From Opitutales bacterium (GTDB taxonomy: Bacteria > Verrucomicrobiota > Verrucomicrobiia > Opitutales > Oceanipulchritudinaceae), in the NCBI GenBank assembly GCA_020831485.1, contig JAFIGG010000001.1:144414-208413 (forward strand): DNA of 64,000 bases. Direction: 5' to 3'. Numbering within the stretch: position 1 is the stretch's first letter; each line of letters starts with the position of its first letter. Below, in pieces: positions 1 through 8,288 of this stretch. The notes below the pieces were generated by a model. The model worked only from the letters and a program-made list of their open reading frames with translations. It was not told where the DNA came from and did no database searches. A program made the translations under genes and the position numbers.

Positions 1-1467
1 GAAGATCACCCGCTGCGGGAGAGCATGGAGGTGTTGAACCGGGCCAGTCTGACACTCGATCAAGGGGAACGGATCCAGATCTTTGAGCGAGCCCTGGAGA
101 TTGCCGAAGAAGAAATCCTCTCCTTCAGCATTGCCACCGCACCACCCATGCCGGTAGTCACCGACCGCAACCTGCGCAACGTTCCCGCTACAGCCCTGGT
201 CGATTTTCGGCTTGCGTCGCCCTCCAACACGGCACCAGAGCTCTATTATTTTGAGCAACCGATTCATGGCCGGGGAATTGCCGAACAGATTCGAGAGGAT
301 ACCCTCAGCCCGAAGCGGTCGCCAAGAGTTGAGCAAATTGCTTCAGCAGCGGACGGGTCTACTTCCAAATGGCGCCCCTTTCTTCATTTCCTATGGATCG
401 GCGGGCTGATTGGTGGAACCCTCGTGACCGCTATTCGGTTTCCTTTCATCGGTCGTCGATTATTGATCATGCTGCCGACCCTGGGGGTTATTTCATTCGC
501 CTGCTTTGCCATCATTCAGATGCCGCCCGGCAATTACGTCGAAACCCAGATCCTGATGCTGCAGATGCAGGGTGCCCCAACCTCTGAAGATGAAGTGGCC
601 CACCTGCGGGAACTCTACCACCTGGACGAACCTTTTCTCCAGCAATACGCACGCTGGGTGGGTTTGTATTGGTTCACCTCATTCTCAGCAGAAGACACCG
701 GCTTGTTGCAGGGCGACCTCGGTCGCTCAATGGAGCATGGAGTATCCGTCAATCAACTAGTGGGAGACCGGATTCTCCTGACACTGCTGATATCCATTGG
801 AACGATTTTGTTTACCTGGATTGTAGCTTTACCCATTGGCATCTATTCAGCGCTTCGACCCTATTCGCTCGGAGACTATGTAGCCACACTCATTGGGTTT
901 ATTGGCATGTGCATTCCCAATTTCCTGCTCGCATTGCTGGTGATCTACTGGAGTAACCATTTTCTGGGCATACAGGTAACGGGACTGTTTTCCTCTGAAT
1001 ACGCTGCACAACCCTTCTGGAACCTGGCTAAGGTTTGGGACTTCCTCAAACACGTCTGGGTTCCAGTGCTGGTGCTGGGCATTACCGGAACGGCCGGCAT
1101 GATTCGTGTCATGCGGGGCAACCTGATGGATGAGCTGCGCAAGCCCTACGTCACCACGGCCCGGGCAAAAGGCGTGCGACCAATGAAACTGGTTCTCAAA
1201 TACCCGGTCCGCATCGCTCTCAACCCGTTTATTTCCGGCATCGGAATGATTTTTCCACACATTATTTCAGGCGGTGCAATCGTCTCCATCGTATTGAGCC
1301 TGCCCACCGTAGGACCCATGATGCTGACCGCGCTGATGACTGAAGACATCTATTTCGCCGGCTCACTTCTAATGATCCTCGGCTTCCTGGGAGTGATCGG
1401 AACACTTGTCAGTGACCTGCTTCTCATGTGGCTGGATCCACGCATCCGCATGGAAGGTAAATCTTGA
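1..1467 (+). CDS. Solute-binding domain / OppB-type permease fusion, 3' part
   Basis: The reading frame is open from the first base, so the gene begins outside the window and the ATG at 25 is probably internal. Counting from that ATG, residues 1-80 resemble the C-terminal tail of a family 5 extracellular solute-binding protein, 85-115 are a polar linker, 117-137 form an extra membrane helix, and 143 onward is a complete OppB/DppB permease (first helix 143-165, EAA loop YVTTARAKGV at 375-384). The extra helix would carry the chain from a periplasmic binding domain back to the cytoplasmic start normal for OppB. The protein would bind and import peptides or oligosaccharides together with the three genes that follow. 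The permease call is firm; the fusion is inferred from the open frame and the tail similarity. Confidence 0.85.
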   Translation, partial: EDHPLRESMEVLNRASLTLDQGERIQIFERALEIAEEEILSFSIATAPPMPVVTDRNLRNVPATALVDFRLASPSNTAPELYYFEQPIHGRGIAEQIREDTLSPKRSPRVEQIASAADGSTSKWRPFLHFLWIGGLIGGTLVTAIRFPFIGRRLLIMLPTLGVISFACFAIIQMPPGNYVETQILMLQMQGAPTSEDEVAHLRELYHLDEPFLQQYARWVGLYWFTSFSAEDTGLLQGDLGRSMEHGVSVNQLVGDRILLTLLISIGTILFTWIVALPIGIYSALRPYSLGDYVATLIGFIGMCIPNFLLALLVIYWSNHFLGIQVTGLFSSEYAAQPFWNLAKVWDFLKHVWVPVLVLGITGTAGMIRVMRGNLMDELRKPYVTTARAKGVRPMKLVLKYPVRIALNPFISGIGMIFPHIISGGAIVSIVLSLPTVGPMMLTALMTEDIYFAGSLLMILGFLGVIGTLVSDLLLMWLDPRIRMEGKS

Positions 1468-2600
1468 GCGTTATGGATCAGGACATGCTTCAATCATCGG
1501 AAAAGGCGACCCAGAGTCAATGGGCACTCATTCGGCGGCGTTTCTTCCGCCACAAACTGGGCGTCATTTCCCTGGCAACACTGATCATATTGTATGTCGT
1601 TGCAGTGTTTGCAGAATTTTTCTCACCCTACCCGCCGGGGCATCGCAACCCGGATACACCGTATGCCCCTCCACAGACCGTTCGATTCTCCTTCGAACAT
1701 GGCTTGCACGCCAAAGCCCAGGTTCCCAACATTGATCCGGTAACGCTCAATCATTACTACACAATCAGCGACGAGGTGGTCCCGCTGGGCTTCTTTGTGC
1801 GCGGTGAACCCTACCGCCTATGGGGGCTTTTCGAATGGGACCGGCGCTTTTTCGGTCCGGTAAATTCCGGTAATGGTGACGGGGAATCAACACTGGATGC
1901 AGGCCTCAACACTTTCTTCTGGCTTGGGTCCGACAAGTTTGGCCGCGATCAGCTCAGTCGTTTGATCGCCGGTTCACGCATCAGCCTGTCCGTTGGCATG
2001 CTGTCGATTTTAGCGACCTTTCTGCTGGGAATCAGCATCGGAGGTATCTCCGGCTACCTTGGAGGGCGGGTGGACAACCTGATTCAGCGCATTATTGAAA
2101 TCGTCAACGCTTTCCCGCAGCTTCCACTCTGGCTCGCCTTTGCAGCCGTATTGCCGGGACATTGGTCTTCACTGAGGATCTACTTCATGATCACTCTGGT
2201 CCTCAGCCTTCTGAACTGGACAGGGCTGGCGCGGACCGTTCGCGGCAAGATCCTTGCGCTTCGAGAGGAGGATTACGCTGTCGCGGCACGATTGCTGGGC
2301 GCTTCTCATTTCCGCATTCTATTCCGCCATTTGCTGCCCGGCTTCACGAGCCATATAATCGTCACACTGACCTTGAGTATCCCGGTGATGATTCTCGGCG
2401 AGACGGCCTTGAGTTTCCTTGGCCTGGGATTACGCCCTCCCATCGTCAGCTGGGGCGTCATGCTTCAGGATTGCCTGAACATGGACCTTGTCGACGCATA
2501 CCCATGGATCCTCGCACCGGTCTTTTTCATCATCATCACCGTGCTCTCGTTTAATTTCCTCGGCGACGCACTGCGCGATGCGGCCGACCCATACCGTTAA
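1464..2600 (+). CDS. ABC transporter permease, OppC/DppC type
   Basis: Second inner-membrane permease of the importer. A TTG start is chosen because GGAAGG at 1451-1456 lies about seven bases before it, while the alternative ATG at 1473 is poorly placed; the start overlaps the upstream stop by four bases. Residues 32-55 are the first membrane helix; the family motif LGSDKFGRDQLSRL is at 154-167, and the permease core with its EAA loop (YAVAARLLGA) follows. At 378 residues it is longer than the roughly 300 usual for OppC, because about 95 extra residues lie between the first helix and the GSDKFGRD motif, a probable periplasmic insertion. That insertion could be an adaptation to the tethered binding domain of the upstream gene. 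Confidence 0.92.
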   Translation: MSVMDQDMLQSSEKATQSQWALIRRRFFRHKLGVISLATLIILYVVAVFAEFFSPYPPGHRNPDTPYAPPQTVRFSFEHGLHAKAQVPNIDPVTLNHYYTISDEVVPLGFFVRGEPYRLWGLFEWDRRFFGPVNSGNGDGESTLDAGLNTFFWLGSDKFGRDQLSRLIAGSRISLSVGMLSILATFLLGISIGGISGYLGGRVDNLIQRIIEIVNAFPQLPLWLAFAAVLPGHWSSLRIYFMITLVLSLLNWTGLARTVRGKILALREEDYAVAARLLGASHFRILFRHLLPGFTSHIIVTLTLSIPVMILGETALSFLGLGLRPPIVSWGVMLQDCLNMDLVDAYPWILAPVFFIIITVLSFNFLGDALRDAADPYR

Positions 2601-2615
2601 GACAGGTCCAATCCA

Positions 2616-3563
2616 ATGCATGCAAACGTACTCGAAGTCGACCAGTTATCCGTTTCTTTTGATACAGACGATGGCCGCGTCGACGCGGTCAAAGAGGTTT
2701 CTTTTGTCATTCCCCGGGGCAAGTGCGTCGCCTTGGTCGGAGAATCCGGAAGCGGCAAATCCGTCACCAGCTTTTCACTGCTGCGACTGATTCAGGATCC
2801 AGGCAAGATAACCGGCGGCCATATCCATATCTATCCGGGCGATGAACCTGCAATGGATATCGTTCAGTTGAAAGAAAATGACGAGCGTCTCTACCACCTT
2901 CGTGGAGGTTTGATAAGCATCATCTTTCAAGAGCCAATGACGGCCCTCAGCCCGGTCCACAGCATCGGCAATCAGATTACCGAGGCCATACACCTGCACC
3001 GGGGCCTCAAAGGCAAACAAGCCGATGCGCTGGCAATAGAAATGTTGCGCCGCGTCGGGATCCCCTCTCCCGAGCAACGTCTGAAGCAGTACCCGCATGA
3101 GTTCTCCGGTGGCATGCGCCAGCGCGTGGTCATCGCGATGGCCCTGGCCTGCGAACCCGAATTGCTGATTGCTGACGAACCGACCACCGCACTGGACGTC
3201 ACCATTCAGGCACAGATCCTACGCCTAATCAAGAACCTGCAAAAGGAGACCGGAACCAGTGTGCTTTTCATTACTCATGACATCGGGGTCGTTGCTCAGG
3301 TGGCGGACGAGGTCTGCGTCATGTACAAGGGTCGGATTGTCGAATCCGGAACCGTGCGCGAAGTCCTTAAAAAACCCATTCACCCCTACACAAAAGGCCT
3401 GTTGTCTGCAATCCCTGGACTCCATCAACCGGGCGAGCGCTTGCCGACAATTGATCAGGTGCTGGCGGGAAAAGACATCGCCACGCCGCACCCAATGGTA
3501 AGCCTTCCGGGCGGCCGCAAAGTCGCCTGGCCCGAAGCAGAAATACCCGCTGAATACCGATGA
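2616..3563 (+). CDS. ABC transporter ATPase, OppD/DppD type
   Basis: Cytoplasmic ATPase powering the importer. The P-loop GESGSGKS is at residues 42-49, followed by the Q-loop region [10 protein letters not shown], the signature FSGGMRQRV, Walker [13 protein letters not shown] and the switch histidine in THDIGVVA. The C-terminal extension with [12 protein letters not shown] is typical of the peptide/nickel importer subfamily. It lies 15 bases after the permease gene and overlaps the next gene by four bases (ATGA), so the four genes form one operon. The substrate cannot be read from the sequence. Confidence 0.95.
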   Translation: MHANVLEVDQLSVSFDTDDGRVDAVKEVSFVIPRGKCVALVGESGSGKSVTSFSLLRLIQDPGKITGGHIHIYPGDEPAMDIVQLKENDERLYHLRGGLISIIFQEPMTALSPVHSIGNQITEAIHLHRGLKGKQADALAIEMLRRVGIPSPEQRLKQYPHEFSGGMRQRVVIAMALACEPELLIADEPTTALDVTIQAQILRLIKNLQKETGTSVLFITHDIGVVAQVADEVCVMYKGRIVESGTVREVLKKPIHPYTKGLLSAIPGLHQPGERLPTIDQVLAGKDIATPHPMVSLPGGRKVAWPEAEIPAEYR

Positions 3564-4489
3564 CCCCAGCCGATTCAAAACAGTCTGAGCGCCTTCCTTT
3601 GCTGGAAGTCAAAAACCTGTGCAAATTCTTCCCGCTCAAAAAAGGGCCCTGGTGGAAACCCAGGGCCGAACCCCTGCGTGCGGTCGATGACATTTCGTTT
3701 ACCCTCATGCCGGGCGAGACCTTGGGCATTGTCGGTGAATCCGGAAGCGGAAAAACAACCGCAGCGAGGTCCATTCTGAGAGCCATTGATCCGACCTCCG
3801 GAGAAGTCTGGTTCAACAGCGATCGCCTCGGCCCCATCGATCTCGCACAGTTGAGCCCGAAGGCGCTCAAGCCGCTGCGCCAGGAAATGCAGATGGTGTT
3901 CCAGGACCCATTCTCGTCGCTGAACCCCCGCTTGACCGTTGGAGAAACCGTTGCCGAACCCCTGCAGATACATGGACTTGGACGGCGCGGAGAAATCCGC
4001 GACAAGGTCGTCGACATGCTCGAACGCGTCGGCCTACAAGCCGACCACTACCAACGCTACCCCCATGCCTTTTCCGGCGGTCAACGCCAGCGCATCGGAA
4101 TTGCGCGCGCACTGGTCATGCGTCCGAAGCTCATCGTCGCGGATGAAGCCGTTTCCGCTCTCGACGTGAGCGTCCAGGCACAGGTGATCAATCTGCTCAA
4201 GGATTTACAGGATTCGTTTAACCTGACCTACATCTTTGTCGCCCACGACCTATCCGTGGTACGCCATATCTGCAACCGTGTAGCCGTTATGTACCTCGGC
4301 AAGATCGTTGAATTCGGCCCGACCGAAAGTGTCTTCAACGATCCGCACCACCCCTACACGAAGGCTTTGCTCAGCGCCATTCCAATGCCCGATCCAGACA
4401 TCCCACTCAATCCTGAGCTGAACGACGAAATCGGCGACCCCAGCCGATTTAAAGGTTTGAACGTGGAACCCTATTTTCACGCAAGCTGA
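3560..4489 (+). CDS. ABC transporter ATPase, OppF/DppF type
   Basis: Second ATPase of the importer and last gene of the operon. The P-loop GESGSGKT, the Q-loop [11 protein letters not shown], the signature FSGGQRQRI and the switch region AHDLSVV are intact. Walker B reads [10 protein letters not shown], with Ala where Pro is usual after the catalytic Glu, a mild variation. The C-terminal [13 protein letters not shown] motif is typical of the peptide-importer subfamily. The last 13 bases overlap the 3' end of a gene read from the other strand, and no terminator hairpin is visible between them. Confidence 0.95.
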   Translation: MTPADSKQSERLPLLEVKNLCKFFPLKKGPWWKPRAEPLRAVDDISFTLMPGETLGIVGESGSGKTTAARSILRAIDPTSGEVWFNSDRLGPIDLAQLSPKALKPLRQEMQMVFQDPFSSLNPRLTVGETVAEPLQIHGLGRRGEIRDKVVDMLERVGLQADHYQRYPHAFSGGQRQRIGIARALVMRPKLIVADEAVSALDVSVQAQVINLLKDLQDSFNLTYIFVAHDLSVVRHICNRVAVMYLGKIVEFGPTESVFNDPHHPYTKALLSAIPMPDPDIPLNPELNDEIGDPSRFKGLNVEPYFHAS

Positions 4490-5715
4490 CCGGGAATCAC
4501 CGGCTGCATCCAGGCTCGCTCAATTTCTCCTTCCGAAGAATAATTGGATTTGAGTCGAGATGATAATACCTCGGCTCTCACATACAATTCGTCGCCCTGA
4601 AATTCATAACGTGCCTCATGGCCTTCATACTCAGCAAGAACCTCTCCGATGTCTGAGGAATATATGCGAGTCCGGCCTGTTACAATCTGACTATCGGGCT
4701 GTCGAAAAGGCTCACTCGACGGGTCGTAACCTTTCCTCGTCCCAATAAAACGAATCCTGTAATCAACACCGGCTTCAGCCTCAACTGAAATAGTGTAATG
4801 ACTGGCGTCTACACTGATCGAATTTATTGAAACGCCATTGCTTGCATAAAAATGTCCTTTGCGGATACTGTCTATAATCGTTTCAGAACTCAGAGAACTA
4901 CAGCTGACACAAATCCATCCACGCCCCGGACGTCCCACATCCGAGTCACTTGTTTCATAGTTATGGGTATCATCTACACCCGTTGCATAGACCAGCCCCA
5001 ATCCCAACTCAGCAATACGTTTCGTTAATACGATATCCCATACGCGGCCTACCTCCAAAACTCCATCCTCACTGCCGAAATTGACTGCTCCCCTGAATCC
5101 GTTGTAGACCTCGATCAGCTCCAGGTTTTCGACCGGGGCGATACCTTCTGCAGTTGTCGCGTTGCGAAAGTTTGGATGATTGAGCTGAGCAAGCGTTGGC
5201 CGGCCAAGATTCCTGGATGTCTTGTTCACAGCTTCAACGTTTTGCCTGATTGTCTCCTCAACGGAGCTTGCGCGTATCGGTTCTATAGGGCTTTGAACAT
5301 TATACGCATTGATGTGGATGCTTGGATCGCTCTGGGTAATTTCCACGCCTTCCAAAAGCAAGAATCGATTTTTTTCCTCAAAAAGGCCTCTAAATTCGGC
5401 CAGAGATTTTAACCTCACCTCGATGTTTCCCTCATCATCGATTCTTTGTTCCACCCAGTCTCTTCCCAGTTTTTGACGGTATAGCTCGACCACTCCAAGC
5501 CCCCCTCCTCTCTGAGCAAAAGGATTCGTCTCCGGAGTGATCCAATTCTCTCCAGTCTGACACTTATTATGGTCTGTAAGGCACAGGAAATGGTACCCCA
5601 AATCCTTGTACACCTGAGTCACAATCTCCGGAAACTGGTCACCATCCGACAAAAGCGTGTGCGCGTGTATGTTTCCCTTCCACCAGGGACTCCGACTGCT
5701 GTTCCATATTTTCAT
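4477..5715 (-). CDS. PHP-family metal-dependent phosphoesterase-like protein
   Basis: Predicted 412-residue soluble protein. The N-terminus carries PHP-domain metal ligands: HAH at 17-19, SDGD at 23-26 and TDHN at 47-50. Later motifs fit the rest of the metal site: GVEIT, NHPN and GVDDTH. PHP domains act as phosphoesterases or in DNA polymerase editing; the substrate is unknown here. About 100 C-terminal residues appear to be an additional beta-rich domain. The ATG at 5715 is chosen because the frame upstream runs into a non-coding repeat and the PHP core begins right after it. It converges with the importer operon. Base composition looks more AT-rich than the importer genes, possibly a sign of transfer. 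Confidence 0.8.
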   Translation of the reverse strand: MKIWNSSRSPWWKGNIHAHTLLSDGDQFPEIVTQVYKDLGYHFLCLTDHNKCQTGENWITPETNPFAQRGGGLGVVELYRQKLGRDWVEQRIDDEGNIEVRLKSLAEFRGLFEEKNRFLLLEGVEITQSDPSIHINAYNVQSPIEPIRASSVEETIRQNVEAVNKTSRNLGRPTLAQLNHPNFRNATTAEGIAPVENLELIEVYNGFRGAVNFGSEDGVLEVGRVWDIVLTKRIAELGLGLVYATGVDDTHNYETSDSDVGRPGRGWICVSCSSLSSETIIDSIRKGHFYASNGVSINSISVDASHYTISVEAEAGVDYRIRFIGTRKGYDPSSEPFRQPDSQIVTGRTRIYSSDIGEVLAEYEGHEARYEFQGDELYVRAEVLSSRLKSNYSSEGEIERAWMQPVIPGQLA

Positions 5716-5800
5716 ATTCACAAAAATGCAAACACTTACATAACAATAACGCCAGGGAGGTGTCAAGCCTGGGTTGAGCAGCGAAACTAACGAGGGTGCA

Positions 5801-5924
5801 ATCAAGATCAAGAGGAAGGATTTCTGACATCTCCATTCTTGATCTTGGTTCTTTATCTTGATCTTGATCCCCCGGATAAAGAATAAGAATCGGACTGGAA
5901 TTTGAGCTGCTACCAAGTGTGATT
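5801..5924 (+). repeat. GATCAAG palindromic repeat, A-type, left copy
   Basis: Begins ATCAAGATCAAGAGGAAGG, contains the inverted pair ATCAAGATCAAG / CTTGATCTTGAT, then CCCCCGGATAAAGAATAAG and a tail ending AAGTGTGATT. The tail recurs at 6825-6874 with few differences, in the same orientation, which defines the A-type. The inverted arms could form a long hairpin. Confidence 0.85.
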
Positions 5925-5946
5925 GCGCGACGAAGTGACCTTTTCA

Positions 5947-6081
5947 GATCAAGATCAAGACCCAAGAAAAAGATCAAGAGGAAGGATTTCTGGCATCTCC
6001 ATTCTTGATCTTGGTTCTTAATCTTGATCTTGATCCCCCGGATTTTGAGGGGAAAACATGCGAATTTACGGATTTGGGAAT
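5947..6081 (+). repeat. GATCAAG palindromic repeat, B-type, left copy
   Basis: Starts GATCAAGATCAAGACCC and ends with the B-type tail (GGATTTTGAGGGGAAAACAT, then CGGATTTGGGAAT). The same 135-bp unit recurs at 6568-6702 in the same orientation with a handful of differences. The two B copies lie directly on either side of the four-helix-bundle gene, inside the two A copies. Confidence 0.88.
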
Positions 6082-6115
6082 CCATGATAACGATTCAGAG
6101 TGAATACATTTTAGA

Positions 6116-6142
6116 TTGAAAATTTCTTGCTTATTTAATAAC
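6116..6142 (+). promoter_or_regulatory. Candidate promoter of the four-helix-bundle gene
   Basis: TTGAAA at 6116-6121 and AATAAC at 6137-6142 with a 15-base spacer, in a strongly AT-rich stretch 20 bases before the start codon. The spacing is short of ideal, so this is a weak call. Confidence 0.3.
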
Positions 6143-6162
6143 GTTTTAAAAATAAGTAATTA

Positions 6163-6531
6163 ATGCAAATTATATTTGATCATGAAAAACTGCACGTTTA
6201 TCAGCTATCCCTCGATTTTGTTGCATTTTCCGAGGAATTGCTGGTCGATATTCCCTCTCGAATTGCGTCGCGCGACCAATTGGAGAGGGCTTCGACATCA
6301 ATCCCCCTTAATACAGCCGAAGGTAACGGAAAATCAACAGTGAAGGACCGGTGCCGGTATTTCTATAATGCCAGAGGTTCTGCATTGGAATGTGCAGCAT
6401 GTTTAGATGTTCTGACGCGAAAGAGGCTTATAAAGGAGGAAAAATCGATAATCGGAAAAGACATGCTTAAAGAAATTGTTTCAATGTTAGTAGGGCTAAT
6501 TCGAAGCCAAGACGGTGATTGGGAATGCTGA
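6163..6531 (+). CDS. Four-helix-bundle protein, S23/IVS-encoded family
   Basis: Small protein of 122 residues matching the family first found in intervening sequences of 23S rRNA: an opening EKLHVYQLSLDF helix, then QLERASTSIPLNTAEG (family pattern Q-L-x-R-A-x-x-S-I-x-x-N-x-A-E-G), a helix with YFYNARGSALECAA, and a final helix ending in LIRSQ. Family members form four-helix bundles and oligomerise; no enzymatic function is known. The gene is AT-richer than its neighbours and has its own AT-rich leader. It stands alone in an intergenic island and is flanked on both sides by directly repeated copies of a palindromic element; its last codons lie inside the first copy of a 176-bp tandem duplication. 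That setting suggests a mobile or recently amplified unit. Confidence 0.85.
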   Translation: MQIIFDHEKLHVYQLSLDFVAFSEELLVDIPSRIASRDQLERASTSIPLNTAEGNGKSTVKDRCRYFYNARGSALECAACLDVLTRKRLIKEEKSIIGKDMLKEIVSMLVGLIRSQDGDWEC

Positions 6532-6871
6532 TTCCGATTGAGGTCGTGACTTGGATTGACCTTCTGAGATCAAGATCAAGACCCAGGAAAAAGATCAAGA
6601 GGGAGGATTTCTGACATCTCCATTCTTGATCTTGATTCTTTATCTTGATCTTGATCCCCCGGATTTTGAGGGGAAAACATGCGAATTTACGGATTTGGGA
6701 ATGCTGATTCCGATTGAGGTCGTGACTTGGATTGACCTTCTGAGATCAAGATCAAGACCCAGGAAAAAGATCAAGAGGGAGGATTTCTGACATCTCCATT
6801 CTTGATCTTGATCTTGATCCCCCGGATAAAGAATAAGAATTGGACTGGAATTTGAGCCGCTAACAAGTGTG
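6520..6871 (+). repeat. 176-bp tandem duplication after the four-helix-bundle gene
   Basis: The string TGGGAATGCTGATTCCGATT occurs at 6520 and again at 6696, and GATCAAGATCAAGACCCAGG at 6568 and 6744, giving an exact 176-base period. The first unit includes the last codons and stop of the four-helix-bundle gene. The two units differ at their 3' ends, where one carries the B-type and the other the A-type tail. Confidence 0.88.
6568..6702 (+). repeat. GATCAAG palindromic repeat, B-type, right copy
   Basis: The arms GATCAAGATCAAG (6568-6580) and CTTGATCTTGATC (6644-6656) are exact reverse complements and enclose a second inner pair, AAGATCAAGA / TCTTGATCTT. Together they allow a hairpin of about 89 bases. 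The tail matches 6037-6081. Confidence 0.88.
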
Positions 6872-6874
6872 ATT
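6744..6874 (+). repeat. GATCAAG palindromic repeat, A-type, right copy
   Basis: The same palindromic core followed by the A-type tail (GGATAAAGAATAAGAATTGG, ending AAGTGTGATT), matching 5874-5924. It closes the A-B-gene-B-A arrangement. Confidence 0.86.
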
Positions 6875-6894
6875 ACACCCAACTAACGAACCTT

Positions 6895-8205
6895 TCATTT
6901 CCATGCCGATCCATTTTCAAAATCAAAACGGGCCAATGACTCCGGTTTCATTTCGATGCTGAAACCCGGTGCCCGGGGCAGCTGGTAACAGCCCTTGTGA
7001 ATCCGCACTGGGTCGACAAAGTGCTCGTGCAGGTGGTCGACGTATTCAAGCATGCGACCTTCGCGTTTTCCGCTGATGGCGACGAAGTCGAGCATCGAAA
7101 GGTGCTGGACGTATTCACACAGGCCGACACCCCCCGCGTGTGGACAAACGGGCACTCCGTATTTGGCTGCCAGCAGAAGGATGGCCAGGTTTTCATTCAA
7201 ACCACCAACCCGGCAGGCATCGATTTGACAAACCCCCATAGCCTCCGCCTGCAGAAACTGCTTGAACAGGATGCGGTTGGCACAGTGTTCGCCGGTGGCC
7301 ACCTTTATTGGCTGCACGGCCCTGGCGATCTCCGCATGCCCGAGGACATCGTCCGGGTGCGTGGGCTCCTCAATCCAAAGGGGATTGTAGACAGCCAGTT
7401 CCCGCATGTTGGCAATGGCTTCCGCTACTTCCCACTTCTGGTTGGCATCCATCATCAGGATTCTGTCGGCTCCAATCTCGGCGCGAATCAACTGCGCCCG
7501 CCGAAGGTCATCCTGCAAATCCGCACCCACCTTCATTTTGAAACCGGTCCAGCCGTCTGATACGGCTTCCCGGCAGAGTTGCTGAATGCGCTCATCGCTG
7601 TAACCCAGCCAGCCCACCGAGGTGGTATAAGCCGGATAGCCCGATCGCTCAAGCACCTCAATTCTTACGGCTTTTCCCGCTTCAGCGCTTTCGAGCAGCT
7701 CCAGGGCTTCGGCCCGGCTCAAGGCGTTGCCCAGGTAACTCAGGTCCACACATTTAAGGATTTGTTCCGGACGCATTTCCGCCACAAGGCGCCACAGCGG
7801 CTTGCCTTCAACCTTTGCATACAAGTCCCAGATGGCATTGATCAGAGCACCCAAGGCCATGTGCACGACCCCTTTATCCGGTCCCAGCCAACGGATCTGG
7901 CTGTCACCGTTCAAGTGCTTCCAGAAGCCACCAAAATCCTCCGTAATCGCGGCCAGTTCCATACCAACAATCTGGGCTGAAAACTGCCTCAGGGCCGCAC
8001 AACAAAGGTCGTTGCCACGTCCAATTGTGAAGGCCAATCCATGCCCCTGACAGGCCGAATCGTCTGTTTTGAGGATGAGGTAAGCGGCCGAATAATCCGG
8101 ATCCTTGTTCATCGCATCCGACCCGTGTGCGCCCAGGCTCGTGGGAAAGCGGATGTCACGCACCTTGTAGTTGCGAATAGTGATGCCCTTTCCACGCATT
8201 GCCAT
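6895..8205 (-). CDS. fucD: L-fuconate dehydratase, enolase superfamily
   Basis: Predicted to dehydrate L-fuconate to 2-keto-3-deoxy-L-fuconate in non-phosphorylated fucose breakdown. The protein is close along its whole length to the FucD/ENOSF1 family: VRDIRFPTSLGAHGSDAM near the start, YPAYTTSVGWLGYSD, the catalytic K-x-K in GFKMKVGADLQDD, the metal ligands in DANQKW, EEPTHPDD and ATGEHC, and PHAGGVGLCEYVQHL. The ATG at 8205 gives MAMRGKG; 8199 is equally possible, and the longer frame beginning at 8244 adds residues not seen in the family. The gene is divergent from a hydroxyacid dehydrogenase gene 84 bases away, suggesting shared control. Fucose-rich algal polysaccharide is a likely source of substrate (inference). 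Confidence 0.93.
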   Translation of the reverse strand: MAMRGKGITIRNYKVRDIRFPTSLGAHGSDAMNKDPDYSAAYLILKTDDSACQGHGLAFTIGRGNDLCCAALRQFSAQIVGMELAAITEDFGGFWKHLNGDSQIRWLGPDKGVVHMALGALINAIWDLYAKVEGKPLWRLVAEMRPEQILKCVDLSYLGNALSRAEALELLESAEAGKAVRIEVLERSGYPAYTTSVGWLGYSDERIQQLCREAVSDGWTGFKMKVGADLQDDLRRAQLIRAEIGADRILMMDANQKWEVAEAIANMRELAVYNPLWIEEPTHPDDVLGHAEIARAVQPIKVATGEHCANRILFKQFLQAEAMGVCQIDACRVGGLNENLAILLLAAKYGVPVCPHAGGVGLCEYVQHLSMLDFVAISGKREGRMLEYVDHLHEHFVDPVRIHKGCYQLPRAPGFSIEMKPESLARFDFENGSAWK

Positions 8206-8288
8206 CTCAACAGACACAAAAGTTGACCCACACAGCAAAGGCAAACACTATCATACACAACAAGCTCAAAACTTTAAATCTGCGTATT

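Larger units (their letters stand above)
5716..6162. other. Intergenic region with two GATCAAG palindromic repeats
   Basis: No gene is supported here. The region holds one copy each of two related repeats (A-type 5801-5924 and B-type 5947-6081) and then an AT-rich stretch (about 6085-6162) leading into the four-helix-bundle gene. Open frames crossing the repeats on the minus strand are low-complexity by-products of the GATCAAG units. Confidence 0.8.
6532..6894. other. Intergenic region filled by repeats
   Basis: This interval between the four-helix-bundle gene and the 3' end of fucD consists almost entirely of the B-type copy (6568-6702), the linker repeated with it, and the A-type copy (6744-6874). 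I see no gene in it. Confidence 0.85.

Noticed and set aside
5639..6085. Minus-strand frame of 148 residues across the repeats
   Set aside because: The residues are translations of GATCAAG units (IKIKNQDQEW and similar) and it overlaps the PHP gene start.
5801..6874. CRISPR array
   Set aside because: The repeats are long, few and of two types, with no regular short spacers and no cas genes.
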